From: Nemertoderma westbladi
Taxonomy: Eukaryota; Xenacoelomorpha; Nemertodermatida; Nemertodermatidae
Direction: 5' to 3'
DNA length: 64,000 nt
NCBI GenBank assembly: GCA_032718475.1
Contig: JAUCBJ010009117.1
Span: 1 to 64,000 of the forward strand
In this document: one piece after another, positions 21,118 to 34,100 of the stretch
Layout: each line of letters starts with the position of its first letter
Position numbering within the stretch: position 1 is the first letter of the stretch
Notes under the pieces: model-generated
What the model was told of the DNA's origin: nothing
Databases searched by the model: none
Seen by the model: only the letters and a program-made list of their open reading frames with translations
Made by a program: the position numbers and the translations under genes

Positions 21118-22015
21118 ACACCATGTCCCGTAATATAGTGTCATTTTCTGATGACACGGACCCCCCCCCCCCCCCCCCCCCAAATTTTTCTACAAATCTT
21201 TATCATATTGCTTGAAATTTGAAACACAACTAGTTCAACTCACCGTGGTTGTTACCATGAAGCCGGAATTTTCGATTTTCAATTTAATATTTTTTATAGG
21301 CGTTTTAAAAAATGTGTCTTTTGCGAAATCGCACCCTCCGTGTCGTAGCCATTTTTCACATTACTCGTAATTTTTTCATATTATTAAAAAACTTGCGTTG
21401 AAAGGATTCCAAATATGTAACAATATTTGAATTTCGTTGAGAAACAGCTGAGAAATAGGCGTTCAAAGATTGCAAGAATGATCGTTCGCTGCAGGCCATT
21501 TATTCTATTTAATAAATACACCAAATTCTGGAACAATTTGTTTAAGTATGAATAGCTATGCAATATAGATATTGTATAGGCATACCGCTCATAAAATAAA
21601 TAACACGTTCTAGAATTTGGTGTATTTATTAAATAGAATAAATGGCCTGCAGTGAACAATAATTCTTGTAATCTTTGATCGCCTATATCTCAGCTGTTTC
21701 TCAACGAAATTCAGATATTGTTACATATTTTGAATCCTTGCAAGGCAAGCTTTCTATTGATATGAAATTACAACTAATGTGAAGAATGGCAATGATACAG
21801 AGGGTGCGATTTGGCAAAAGACACTTTTTTAAAACGCCTATTAAAAAATTTTAAAGGCGAAATCGAAAATTCCGGCATAATGGGGTCATCGACGGTGAGT
21901 GGTACTAGTTGTGTTTCAAATTTCAAGCAATATGATAAAGATTTGTATAAAAATCTGGGGGGGGGGGGGGGGTCCGTGTCATCAGAAAATGACACTATAT
22001 TACGGGTCATGGTGT
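21118..22015. mobile_element. Foldback element, about 0.9 kb
   Basis: Two arms of more than 400 bp face each other. ACACCATGTCCCGTAATATA at 21118 mirrors TATATTACGGGTCATGGTGT ending at 22015, and the inner arm ends (GGCCATTTATTCTATTTAAT near 21494) mirror about 21634. Each arm carries a C or G run at the matching place (21163 and 21957). The arms have diverged moderately. It lies 77 bp beyond the donor of TFG exon 3. Confidence 0.85.
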
Positions 22016-22092
22016 ATAAGTTCAAGGTATCTTATATAATTCCCATTGCAGCTGTGCAGGTTTAAATAAACGTAGGATTTCCAATAACTTAC

Positions 22093-22176
22093 CAAATAAA
22101 ACTAATTTAAGATGTCGGTAGAATTGAATAGCGAATGCTAAATCCTGGGTGTCGTTAATTGTGACCATATCCCCAT
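22093..22176 (-). CDS. TFG: TFG exon 3 (end of PB1 domain)
   Basis: 84 nt, acceptor TTTGTAG|ATGGGG, donor TATTTG|GTAAGT, phase 1 at both ends. It encodes DGDMVTIND and [16 protein letters not shown]. Intron 2 (22177-22301) is only 125 bp and contains a short tandem duplication of GTTACCAACCATATATAATG. Confidence 0.9.
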
Positions 22177-25100
22177 CTACAAACAACGGTAAAATATAAA
22201 GAGCTGCTAATTATGTAGAAACAGTCCAGCGGCCGTTACCAACCATATATAATGTGTCGGCAGTTACCAACCATATATAATGTATCGGCCTATTTTCTAA
22301 CCTTCGTCTGTGTACTTCATACGAACTGCGTCATTCGGTTTTATCTTTCCCCTATAAATTCTCTGCATCATCAACAGAAGCTCGTCGTATGTTATCTCGT
22401 CGTTCTGTATTAGAAGACGTCTAATATCATCACCGAGAGCAACCTGTGCGTTACATAAACACTAAATGTAAGTGGTGGGATTGGGGACCGAGAGCAACCT
22501 GTGCGTTACATAAACACTAAATGTAAGTGGTGGGATTGGGGACCGAGAGCAACCTGTGCGTTACATAAACACTAAATGTAAGTGGTGGGATTGGGGACCG
22601 AGAGCAACCTGTGCGTTACATAAACANNNNNNNNNNNNNNNNNNNNNNNNNNNNNNNNNNNNNNNNNNNNNNNNNNNNNNNNNNNNNNNNNNNNNNNNNN
22701 NNNNNNNNNNNNNNNNNNNNNNNNNNATGTAAGTGGTGGGATTGGGGACCGAGAGCAACCTGTGCGTTACATAAACACTAAATGTAAGTGGTGGGATTGG
22801 GGACCGAGAGCAACCTGTGCGTTACATAAACACTAAATGTAAGTGGTGGGATTGGGGACCGAGAGCAACCTGTGCGTTACATAAACACTAAATGTAAGTG
22901 GTGGGATTGGGGACCGAGAGCAACCTGTGCGTTACATAAACACAAAATGTAAGTGGTGGGATTGGGGACCGAGAGCAACCTGTGCGTTACATAAACACAA
23001 AATGGTGGGAAAGGAAGGGAAAAAGTGGTGGGATTGGGGACCGAGAGCAACCTGTGCGTTACATAAACACAAAATGTAAGTGGTGGGATTGGGGACCGAG
23101 AGCAACCTGTGCGTTACATAAACACAAAATGTAAGTGGTGGGATTGGGGACCGAGAGCAACCTGTGCGTTACATAAACACAAAATGTAAGTGGTGGGATT
23201 GGGGACCGAGAGCAACCTGTGCGTTACATAAACACAAAATGTAAGTGGTGGGATTGGGGACCGAGAGCAACCTGTGCGTTACATAAACACAAAATGTAAG
23301 TGGTGGGATTGGGGACCGAGAGCAACCTGTGCGTTACATAAACACAAAATGTAAGTGGTGGGATTGGGGACCGAGAGCAACCTGTGCGTTACATAAACAC
23401 TAAATGTAAGTGGTGGGATTGGGGACCGAGAGCAACCTGTGCGTTACATAAACACAAAATGTAAGTGGTGGGATTGGGGACCGAGAGCAACCTGTGCGTT
23501 ACATAAACACTAAATGTAAGTGGTGGGATTGGGGACCGAGAGCAACCTGTGCGTTACATAAACACAAAATGTAAGTGGTGGGATTGGGGACCGAGAGCAA
23601 CCTGTGCGTTACATAAACACAAAATGTAAGTGGTGGGATTGGGGACCGAGAGCAACCTGTGCGTTACATAAACACAAAATGTAAGTGGTGGGATTGGGGA
23701 CCGAGAGCAACCTGTGCGTTACATAAACACTAAATGTAAGTGGTGGGATTGGGGACCGAGAGCAACCTGTGCGTTACATAAACACAAAATGTAAGTGGTG
23801 GGATTGGGGACCGAGAGCAACCTGTGCGTTACATAAACACAAAATGTAAGTGGTGGGATTGGGGACCGAGAGCAACCTGTGCGTTACATAAACACAAAAT
23901 GTAAGTGGTGGGATTGGGGACCGAGAGCAACCTGTGCGTTACATAAACACAAAATGTAAGTGGTGGGATTGGGGACCGAGAGCAACCTGTGCGTTACATA
24001 AACACTAAATGTAAGTGGTGGGATTGGGGACCGAGAGCAACCTGTGCGTTACATAAACACAAAATGTAAGTGGTGGGATTGGGGACCGAGAGCAACCTGT
24101 GCGTTACATAAACACAAAATGTAAGTGGTGGGATTGGGGACCGAGAGCAACCTGTGCGTTACATAAACACAAAATGTAAGTGGTGGGATTGGGGACCGAG
24201 AGCAACCTGTGCGTTACATAAACACAAAATGTAAGTGGTGGGATTGGGGACCGAGAGCAACCTGTGCGTTACATAAACACAAAATGTAAGTGGTGGGATT
24301 GGGGACCGAGAGCAACCTGTGCGTTACATAAACACTAAATGTAAGTGGTGGGATTGGGGACCGAGAGCAACCTGTGCGTTACATAAACACAAAATGTAAG
24401 TGGTGGGATTGGGGACCGAGAGCAACCTGTGCGTTACATAAACACAAAATGTAAGTGGTGGGATTGGGGACCGAGAGCAACCTGTGCGTTACATAAACAC
24501 AAAATGTAAGTGGTGGGATTGGGGACCGAGAGCAACCTGTGCGTTACATAAACACAAAATGTAAGTGGTGGGATTGGGGACCGAGAGCAACCTGTGCGTT
24601 ACATAAACACAAAATGTAAGTGGTGGGATTGGGGACCGAGAGCAACCTGTGCGTTACATAAACACAAAATGTAAGTGGTGGGATTGGGGACCGAGAGCAA
24701 CCTGTGCGTTACATAAACACAAAATGTAAGTGGTGGGATTGGGGACCGAGAGCAACCTGTGCGTTACATAAACACAAAATGTAAGTGGTGGGATTGGGGA
24801 CCGAGAGCAACCTGTGCGTTACATAAACACAAAATGTAAGTGGTGGGATTGGGGACCGAGAGCAACCTGTGCGTTACATAAACACAAAATGTAAGTGGTG
24901 GGATTGGGGACCGAGAGCAACCTGTGCGTTACATAAACACAAAATGTAAGTGGTGGGATTGGGGACCGAGAGCAACCTGTGCGTTACATAAACACAAAAT
25001 GTAAGTGGTGGGATTGGGGACCGAGAGCAACCTGTGCGTTACATAAACACAAAATGTAAGTGGTGGGATTGGGGACCGAGAGCAACCTGTGCGTTACATA

Positions 25101-28100
25101 AACACTAAATGTAAGTGGTGGGATTGGGGACCGAGAGCAACCTGTGCGTTACATAAACACAAAATGTAAGTGGTGGGATTGGGGACCGAGAGCAACCTGT
25201 GCGTTACATAAACACAAAATGTAAGTGGTGGGATTGGGGACCGAGAGCAACCTGTGCGTTACATAAACACAAAATGTAAGTGGTGGGATTGGGGACCGAG
25301 AGCAACCTGTGCGTTACATAAACACAAAATGTAAGTGGTGGGATTGGGGACCGAGAGCAACCTGTGCGTTACATAAACACAAAATGTAAGTGGTGGGATT
25401 GGGGACCGAGAGCAACCTGTGCGTTACATAAACACAAAATGTAAGTGGTGGGATTGGGGACCGAGAGCAACCTGTGCGTTACATAAACACAAAATGTAAG
25501 TGGTGGGATTGGGGACCGAGAGCAACCTGTGCGTTACATAAACACAAAATGTAAGTGGTGGGATTGGGGACCGAGAGCAACCTGTGCGTTACATAAACAC
25601 AAAATGTAAGTGGTGGGATTGGGGACCGAGAGCAACCTGTGCGTTACATAAACACAAAATGTAAGTGGTGGGATTGGGGACCGAGAGCAACCTGTGCGTT
25701 ACATAAACACTAAATGTAAGTGGTGGGATTGGGGACCGAGAGCAACCTGTGCGTTACATAAACACAAAATGTAAGTGGTGGGATTGGGGACCGAGAGCAA
25801 CCTGTGCGTTACATAAACACAAAATGTAAGTGGTGGGATTGGGGACCGAGAGCAACCTGTGCGTTACATAAACACAAAATGTAAGTGGTGGGATTGGGGA
25901 CCGAGAGCAACCTGTGCGTTACATAAACACAAAATGTAAGTGGTGGGATTGGGGACCGAGAGCAACCTGTGCGTTACATAAACACAAAATGTAAGTGGTG
26001 GGATTGGGGACCGAGAGCAACCTGTGCGTTACATAAACACAAAATGTAAGTGGTGGGATTGGGGACCGAGAGCAACCTGTGCGTTACATAAACACAAAAT
26101 GTAAGTGGTGGGATTGGGGACCGAGAGCAACCTGTGCGTTACATAAACACAAAATGTAAGTGGTGGGATTGGGGACCGAGAGCAACCTGTGCGTTACATA
26201 AACACAAAATGTAAGTGGTGGGATTGGGGACCGAGAGCAACCTGTGCGTTACATAAACACAAAATGTAAGTGGTGGGATTGGGGACCGAGAGCAACCTGT
26301 GCGTTACATAAACACAAAATGTAAGTGGTGGGATTGGGGACCGAGAGCAACCTGTGCGTTACATAAACACAAAATGTAAGTGGTGGGATTGGGGACCGAG
26401 AGCAACCTGTGCGTTACATAAACACAAAATGTAAGTGGTGGGATTGGGGACCGAGAGCAACCTGTGCGTTACATAAACACAAAATGTAAGTGGTGGGATT
26501 GGGGACCGAGAGCAACCTGTGCGTTACATAAACACTAAATGTAAGTGGTGGGATTGGGGACCGAGAGCAACCTGTGCGTTACATAAACACAAAATGTAAG
26601 TGGTGGGATTGGGGACCGAGAGCAACCTGTGCGTTACATAAACACTAAATGTAAGTGGTGGGATTGGGGACCGAGAGCAACCTGTGCGTTACATAAACAC
26701 AAAATGTAAGTGGTGGGATTGGGGACCGAGAGCAACCTGTGCGTTACATAAACACAAAATGTAAGTGGTGGGATTGGGGACCGAGAGCAACCTGTGCGTT
26801 ACATAAACACTAAATGTAAGTGGTGGGATTGGGGACCGAGAGCAACCTGTGCGTTACATAAACACAAAATGTAAGTGGTGGGATTGGGGACCGAGAGCAA
26901 CCTGTGCGTTACATAAACACAAAATGTAAGTGGTGGGATTGGGGACCGAGAGCAACCTGTGCGTTACATAAACACAAAATGTAAGTGGTGGGATTGGGGA
27001 CCGAGAGCAACCTGTGCGTTACATAAACACAAAATGTAAGTGGTGGGATTGGGGACCGAGAGCAACCTGTGCGTTACATAAACACAAAATGTAAGTGGTG
27101 GGATTGGGGACCGAGAGCAACCTGTGCGTTACATAAACACTAAATGTAAGTGGTGGGATTGGGGACCGAGAGCAACCTGTGCGTTACATAAACACAAAAT
27201 GTAAGTGGTGGGATTGGGGACCGAGAGCAACCTGTGCGTTACATAAACACAAAATGTAAGTGGTGGGATTGGGGACCGAGAGCAACCTGTGCGTTACATA
27301 AACACAAAATGTAAGTGGTGGGATTGGGGACCGAGAGCAACCTGTGCGTTACATAAACACTAAATGTAAGTGGTGGGATTGGGGACCGAGAGCAACCTGT
27401 GCGTTACATAAACACAAAATGTAAGTGGTGGGATTGGGGACCGAGAGCAACCTGTGCGTTACATAAACACAAAATGTAAGTGGTGGGATTGGGGACCGAG
27501 AGCAACCTGTGCGTTACATAAACACAAAATGTAAGTGGTGGGATTGGGGACCGAGAGCAACCTGTGCGTTACATAAACACAAAATGTAAGTGGTGGGATT
27601 GGGGACCGAGAGCAACCTGTGCGTTACATAAACACAAAATGTAAGTGGTGGGATTGGGGACCGAGAGCAACCTGTGCGTTACATAAACACAAAATGTAAG
27701 TGGTGGGATTGGGGACCGAGAGCAACCTGTGCGTTACATAAACACTAAATGTAAGTGGTGGGATTGGGGACCGAGAGCAACCTGTGCGTTACATAAACAC
27801 AAAATGTAAGTGGTGGGATTGGGGACCGAGAGCAACCTGTGCGTTACATAAACACAAAATGTAAGTGGTGGGATTGGGGACCGAGAGCAACCTGTGCGTT
27901 ACATAAACACAAAATGTAAGTGGTGGGATTGGGGACCGAGAGCAACCTGTGCGTTACATAAACACAAAATGTAAGTGGTGGGATTGGGGACCGAGAGCAA
28001 CCTGTGCGTTACATAAACACAAAATGTAAGTGGTGGGATTGGGGACCGAGAGCAACCTGTGCGTTACATAAACACAAAATGTAAGTGGTGGGATTGGGGA

Positions 28101-31100
28101 CCGAGAGCAACCTGTGCGTTACATAAACACAAAATGTAAGTGGTGGGATTGGGGACCGAGAGCAACCTGTGCGTTACATAAACACAAAATGTAAGTGGTG
28201 GGATTGGGGACCGAGAGCAACCTGTGCGTTACATAAACACTAAATGTAAGTGGTGGGATTGGGGACCGAGAGCAACCTGTGCGTTACATAAACACAAAAT
28301 GTAAGTGGTGGGATTGGGGACCGAGAGCAACCTGTGCGTTACATAAACACAAAATGTAAGTGGTGGGATTGGGGACCGAGAGCAACCTGTGCGTTACATA
28401 AACACAAAATGTAAGTGGTGGGATTGGGGACCGAGAGCAACCTGTGCGTTACATAAACACAAAATGTAAGTGGTGGGATTGGGGACCGAGAGCAACCTGT
28501 GCGTTACATAAACACAAAATGTAAGTGGTGGGATTGGGGACCGAGAGCAACCTGTGCGTTACATAAACACAAAATGTAAGTGGTGGGATTGGGGACCGAG
28601 AGCAACCTGTGCGTTACATAAACACAAAATGTAAGTGGTGGGATTGGGGACCGAGAGCAACCTGTGCGTTACATAAACACAAAATGTAAGTGGTGGGATT
28701 GGGGACCGAGAGCAACCTGTGCGTTACATAAACACAAAATGTAAGTGGTGGGATTGGGGACCGAGAGCAACCTGTGCGTTACATAAACACAAAATGTAAG
28801 TGGTGGGATTGGGGACCGAGAGCAACCTGTGCGTTACATAAACACAAAATGTAAGTGGTGGGATTGGGGACCGAGAGCAACCTGTGCGTTACATAAACAC
28901 AAAATGTAAGTGGTGGGATTGGGGACCGAGAGCAACCTGTGCGTTACATAAACACAAAATGTAAGTGGTGGGATTGGGGACCGAGAGCAACCTGTGCGTT
29001 ACATAAACACAAAATGTAAGTGGTGGGATTGGGGACCGAGAGCAACCTGTGCGTTACATAAACACAAAATGTAAGTGGTGGGATTGGGGACCGAGAGCAA
29101 CCTGTGCGTTACATAAACACAAAATGTAAGTGGTGGGATTGGGGACCGAGAGCAACCTGTGCGTTACATAAACACAAAATGTAAGTGGTGGGATTGGGGA
29201 CCGAGAGCAACCTGTGCGTTACATAAACACAAAATGTAAGTGGTGGGATTGGGGACCGAGAGCAACCTGTGCGTTACATAAACACAAAATGTAAGTGGTG
29301 GGATTGGGGACCGAGAGCAACCTGTGCGTTACATAAACACAAAATGTAAGTGGTGGGATTGGGGACCGAGAGCAACCTGTGCGTTACATAAACACAAAAT
29401 GTAAGTGGTGGGATTGGGGACCGAGAGCAACCTGTGCGTTACATAAACACAAAATGTAAGTGGTGGGATTGGGGACCGAGAGCAACCTGTGCGTTACATA
29501 AACACAAAATGTAAGTGGTGGGATTGGGGACCGAGAGCAACCTGTGCGTTACATAAACACAAAATGTAAGTGGTGGGATTGGGGACCGAGAGCAACCTGT
29601 GCGTTACATAAACACTAAATGTAAGTGGTGGGATTGGGGACCGAGAGCAACCTGTGCGTTACATAAACACAAAATGTAAGTGGTGGGATTGGGGACCGAG
29701 AGCAACCTGTGCGTTACATAAACACAAAATGTAAGTGGTGGGATTGGGGACCGAGAGCAACCTGTGCGTTACATAAACACAAAATGTAAGTGGTGGGATT
29801 GGGGACCGAGAGCAACCTGTGCGTTACATAAACACAAAATGTAAGTGGTGGGATTGGGGACCGAGAGCAACCTGTGCGTTACATAAACACAAAATGTAAG
29901 TGGTGGGATTGGGGACCGAGAGCAACCTGTGCGTTACATAAACACAAAATGTAAGTGGTGGGATTGGGGACCGAGAGCAACCTGTGCGTTACATAAACAC
30001 TAAATGTAAGTGGTGGGATTGGGGACCGAGAGCAACCTGTGCGTTACATAAACACAAAATGTAAGTGGTGGGATTGGGGACCGAGAGCAACCTGTGCGTT
30101 ACATAAACACAAAATGTAAGTGGTGGGATTGGGGACCGAGAGCAACCTGTGCGTTACATAAACACTAAATGTAAGTGGTGGGATTGGGGACCGAGAGCAA
30201 CCTGTGCGTTACATAAACACAAAATGTAAGTGGTGGGATTGGGGACCGAGAGCAACCTGTGCGTTACATAAACACAAAATGTAAGTGGTGGGATTGGGGA
30301 CCGAGAGCAACCTGTGCGTTACATAAACACAAAATGTAAGTGGTGGGATTGGGGACCGAGAGCAACCTGTGCGTTACATAAACACTAAATGTAAGTGCAC
30401 ACAAAAAACTGACCTTGTCAAATATGCAAGAAATTTCTTGTCGAAGTATTGACTATAATATTCTTGTCAATATGACGTACATTTCTAGACACATTGACAA
30501 GAAAAATTATCATTATAAAAATGACAAGATTGGTTTGTCAATATAGCAAGAATCATGACAAGATATATTGTCAATATAATGTAGAAGTGTTTGATTTGTC
30601 AATTTAGCAAGAAATCTTGGCCACATACATATAGGCCTAATCATCAATATATTTATTATAATGTACAACAATATTTATACTGTTAGTAGTTAATATATTA
30701 AGCCTCACCCAGATATATTGTTATGTCCTCAGTATCAGCATGTCTGGAAAGATTATAATAGATTTAAGAACCTGCCAACATCATGACCATTGATATTGAT
30801 CATGATCAGTGCATGATCGTCAGATACTTCACAAGAAGTATCCTAAATTGTGTTTCACACATCCAGTATTATGACTGTATGAAGCTATTTGTTCCATTTA
30901 ATAATGATAATGAATTTTTCAACGACCAAGGAAAGGAAATTCAACAGATTAATATTATAGAGATATTTTTTATTTTCCATCCAAAACATTAAAAGGTTTG
31001 TAGTGACACAGTTTAGAACACCATTAGAACATAGTTTGGATGGGTTCCTGGTTTCGGAGGAAGTTCCATAACCATATCAATCATATCTGTGCATTAGGTT

Positions 31101-34100
31101 AATTTTCTATGCATGGGTTTATATTACTGCTGTATTGGTTCAGAGCTGTGCTGTACATTATTTGGCAGGGATACTATAGATTCAAATTATTTTAGTATTC
31201 AATTGTTGTTAAATAGTATTATTGTCCAATAAGAAATCTTCACAAAAAAATACCGCCAAAACAACCATATGCTGATCCTATCCAATCCACTGCCACTGCT
31301 ATATATCAGATCCACTGCTATTAGTCAGAGTTCAGACCACCGTAGGTGGTAGGTAGTACTGCAGTAGGACAGGAGGAGGGAGACTCAGCTCAGACTGCAT
31401 TGCTGACATTCAGACATTGGACATTCCGACGTTATACTGTTATAGGCTGGCTGATACAGTGATAGGCCTATTTATAACGGCGCGAGGCAGCACACCATTA
31501 CATCAGTACGTACGTACCCGTACAATAGGCCCTAATCAGCTAATACTGTAGGCCTACTGAATTTTTCATTCAACTTCTGAACTTAGGCCCTATGCCCTAC
31601 AGCCCTATTTCTGTATTTTATAACAAAATGATTCTCTCCTGCTCCTCACTGCCTCAGCTCAAGTCTGCAAGTCAGTCTTCCAGGCTGCCAGGTAGTCTAC
31701 GGTACTCGTCTAACATGAATGAATACCTGACCCTGACATGCCTGAATACCCACTAAGCCGATGACAGTGTTCACTGCTGGTACTGATACTGTGATGTGAT
31801 ATGGTGATGGTCATGGGCCTATAAACTTCAGAACATCAGAACTTATATTTCTGATTTTGGTAAGTTCACAAACACTGAAACAGACAAATTTTACAGTTTT
31901 ACCGGTCTGTCTGTCCGTAGTACAGTACCGGTAGTACCGGTATTTATTTATTAGTTAGTACCGGGAGTATTTATTTATTAGTTTAGTAGGCTACAGTAGT
32001 AACGGTCCTGTAGTATTTATTTATTTATTAGTTTAGTAGGCCTAGTATTTCTTTATTACAGTATTAGTTTAGTACCGGTAGTATTTATTTATTAGATTAG
32101 TATTTGGCCTATTTATTTATTAGTGTAGTAGGCCCTAGTATCTGAGTATTTATTGACTTTTTTAGCAGTTTAGGGGGCTTAGGCCCAGGCATGATGTTGA
32201 CCGTATTACAGTACCGGTATTACTGTCAATATTATTTTGTATTTATATACAACAACTACAAGTAGTGTACAATTTGTTACAGGTCAGTGGAGGACATACC
32301 ACAGGTACATTTCCATTGCTGCACTATCCATGTATCAATGCCGCTGTGTGGTGGAATGTACATCGGGCTAGAATGAGATGATCATATCTACGGTTCCTAC
32401 CTTGCTCGAGATTTACTACCAGGGCTTACGTTTCTATCACATCCTGACATCAGCACATGGCTACCAGTAATGGAGTTACCTAACAGAAACTGCGGCCAAC
32501 TGCAAATATTATCTTCAGGGTTATTCTTCTGACGGCTTGGTCTGTTGGTGGCTGTGGCTGGCAATCTAAAACCTGCAGACCTGACAACTTTAGGAGCAAA
32601 TTGGAGGCTGAAATCAGCGGTACCGGTACTCTAGTTGATTCTGATCCCGCAAATCAAATACATTCAACTATACTACAAGTTCCTTTGGATTGGCAGATTG
32701 GGTTGATTGTGGTCTAACCGGCTAACACTCTGACTGTTCCACAGCGGCTCTGTTTGTTTATAGATCTTGCATGCCGGCCTTCCCATGATTGGCATCGCGT
32801 GTCGCAGTTCTACATAAAGCTTATTGGATTAATGAAACCACATACTCTTTATAATTCTAGAGTAAGTTAGGATATAGGCCTACAATACTACCGGTATTGG
32901 AACTGATGGACTTCTAAATAATGCCACTCAGTGTACCCTCTAACTCACAAGTGATTTCCAGTGTTTAATTAATCAGTAATTTATTTCTAGTATTTAATTT
33001 TAAAGTAAATTATTATTTATAATTCTAACAGTATTATGGCAAGAAATCATGATCATACGAATGGCAGAGACACACTCAAAAATTTAACCTAACATTTCAC
33101 TATTTTATTGTTAATTTGAGTTCCTGACAGCGTATTTTTCAAAATGTTCACTGGGAAAAGTTTCTACTTGTTTATTCGAAAAATTGCTACTGCTGTGTAT
33201 CGCTAATTTAATTTTCTACTTGATTTCTGTATTAATTTATTAAGATTTAAATATCATGGCGGCAGGTGGGCCAGGCCATCATCGGTCACTGTGGTTCGGT
33301 TGGCAGAAACAGACTAAATCCATTATGGATAGCATGTGCGAATGTTGGTAGTATTAAATTTGTAATATATCAATGTTTGAATTTCAAATTGTACAGAAAA
33401 TTTGCATTTTTCAATATTCGCTATTATTTACTATTTAGAAATATGGCTTAACAATTTTTAGAAATTGTGATTTTATTTATTTATAGATTTAATTCACATT
33501 TTTATTCATTATGGTTAGTTTTGGTTTTTATGAAAAATATTATGGTTATATATATAAAGCAAGAATAGTTATTGGGGTGTATTTAGGCAGTTACCGGTAT
33601 GTGATTAAAATAAAAAAAAATTTTAGGTTAGTAGGTCAAAATATATGTTTCAAATACAATAATATTTTGTTAAGATGTGTATTATAATTTGTACCAATAA
33701 ATTAAGTAAGTTGTTTAAATTTGTTTAGGGTTTGGTAATTCGATGATTTGAACCATGAAATTGACTAGCTTGACCAAACGGACTGACAAATAAGGTATAT
33801 TCGCCTGACGAAGTGAGCAAATTTACTCCCCAACGAAAATATTACAGATAGGGGGGGAACTGGGCGCAATAAAATTCATCCCTCTCCAGGGGAAATTGGA
33901 CGCAAATAACAGATGATTACTCTCAAAAATAAAACCTTAGTTTATTGTTTTGGTTAAAATAACGTTCCACTGTAACCTGCTCCTTTCCCTAAATTGAGAA
34001 TTTAACATTGATGCGGGATATTAATTCGCCAAGGCGGGTGTTGCGTCCAGCCCCCCCCCCCCCCCTCCCCCTGTCTCATATATGAACTTGCCCAAACGGG

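Noticed and set aside
22432-30397. CRISPR-like regular array
   Set aside because: Units are contiguous 55-bp copies with no variable spacers, in a eukaryotic gene. The repeat is explained by duplication of the TFG intron-exon border.
33256-33351. Captured gene start (ATGGCGGCAGGTGGGCCAGG) in the 5-kb element
   Set aside because: The frame is only about 31 codons and matches nothing I know. A GC-richer patch alone is not enough.
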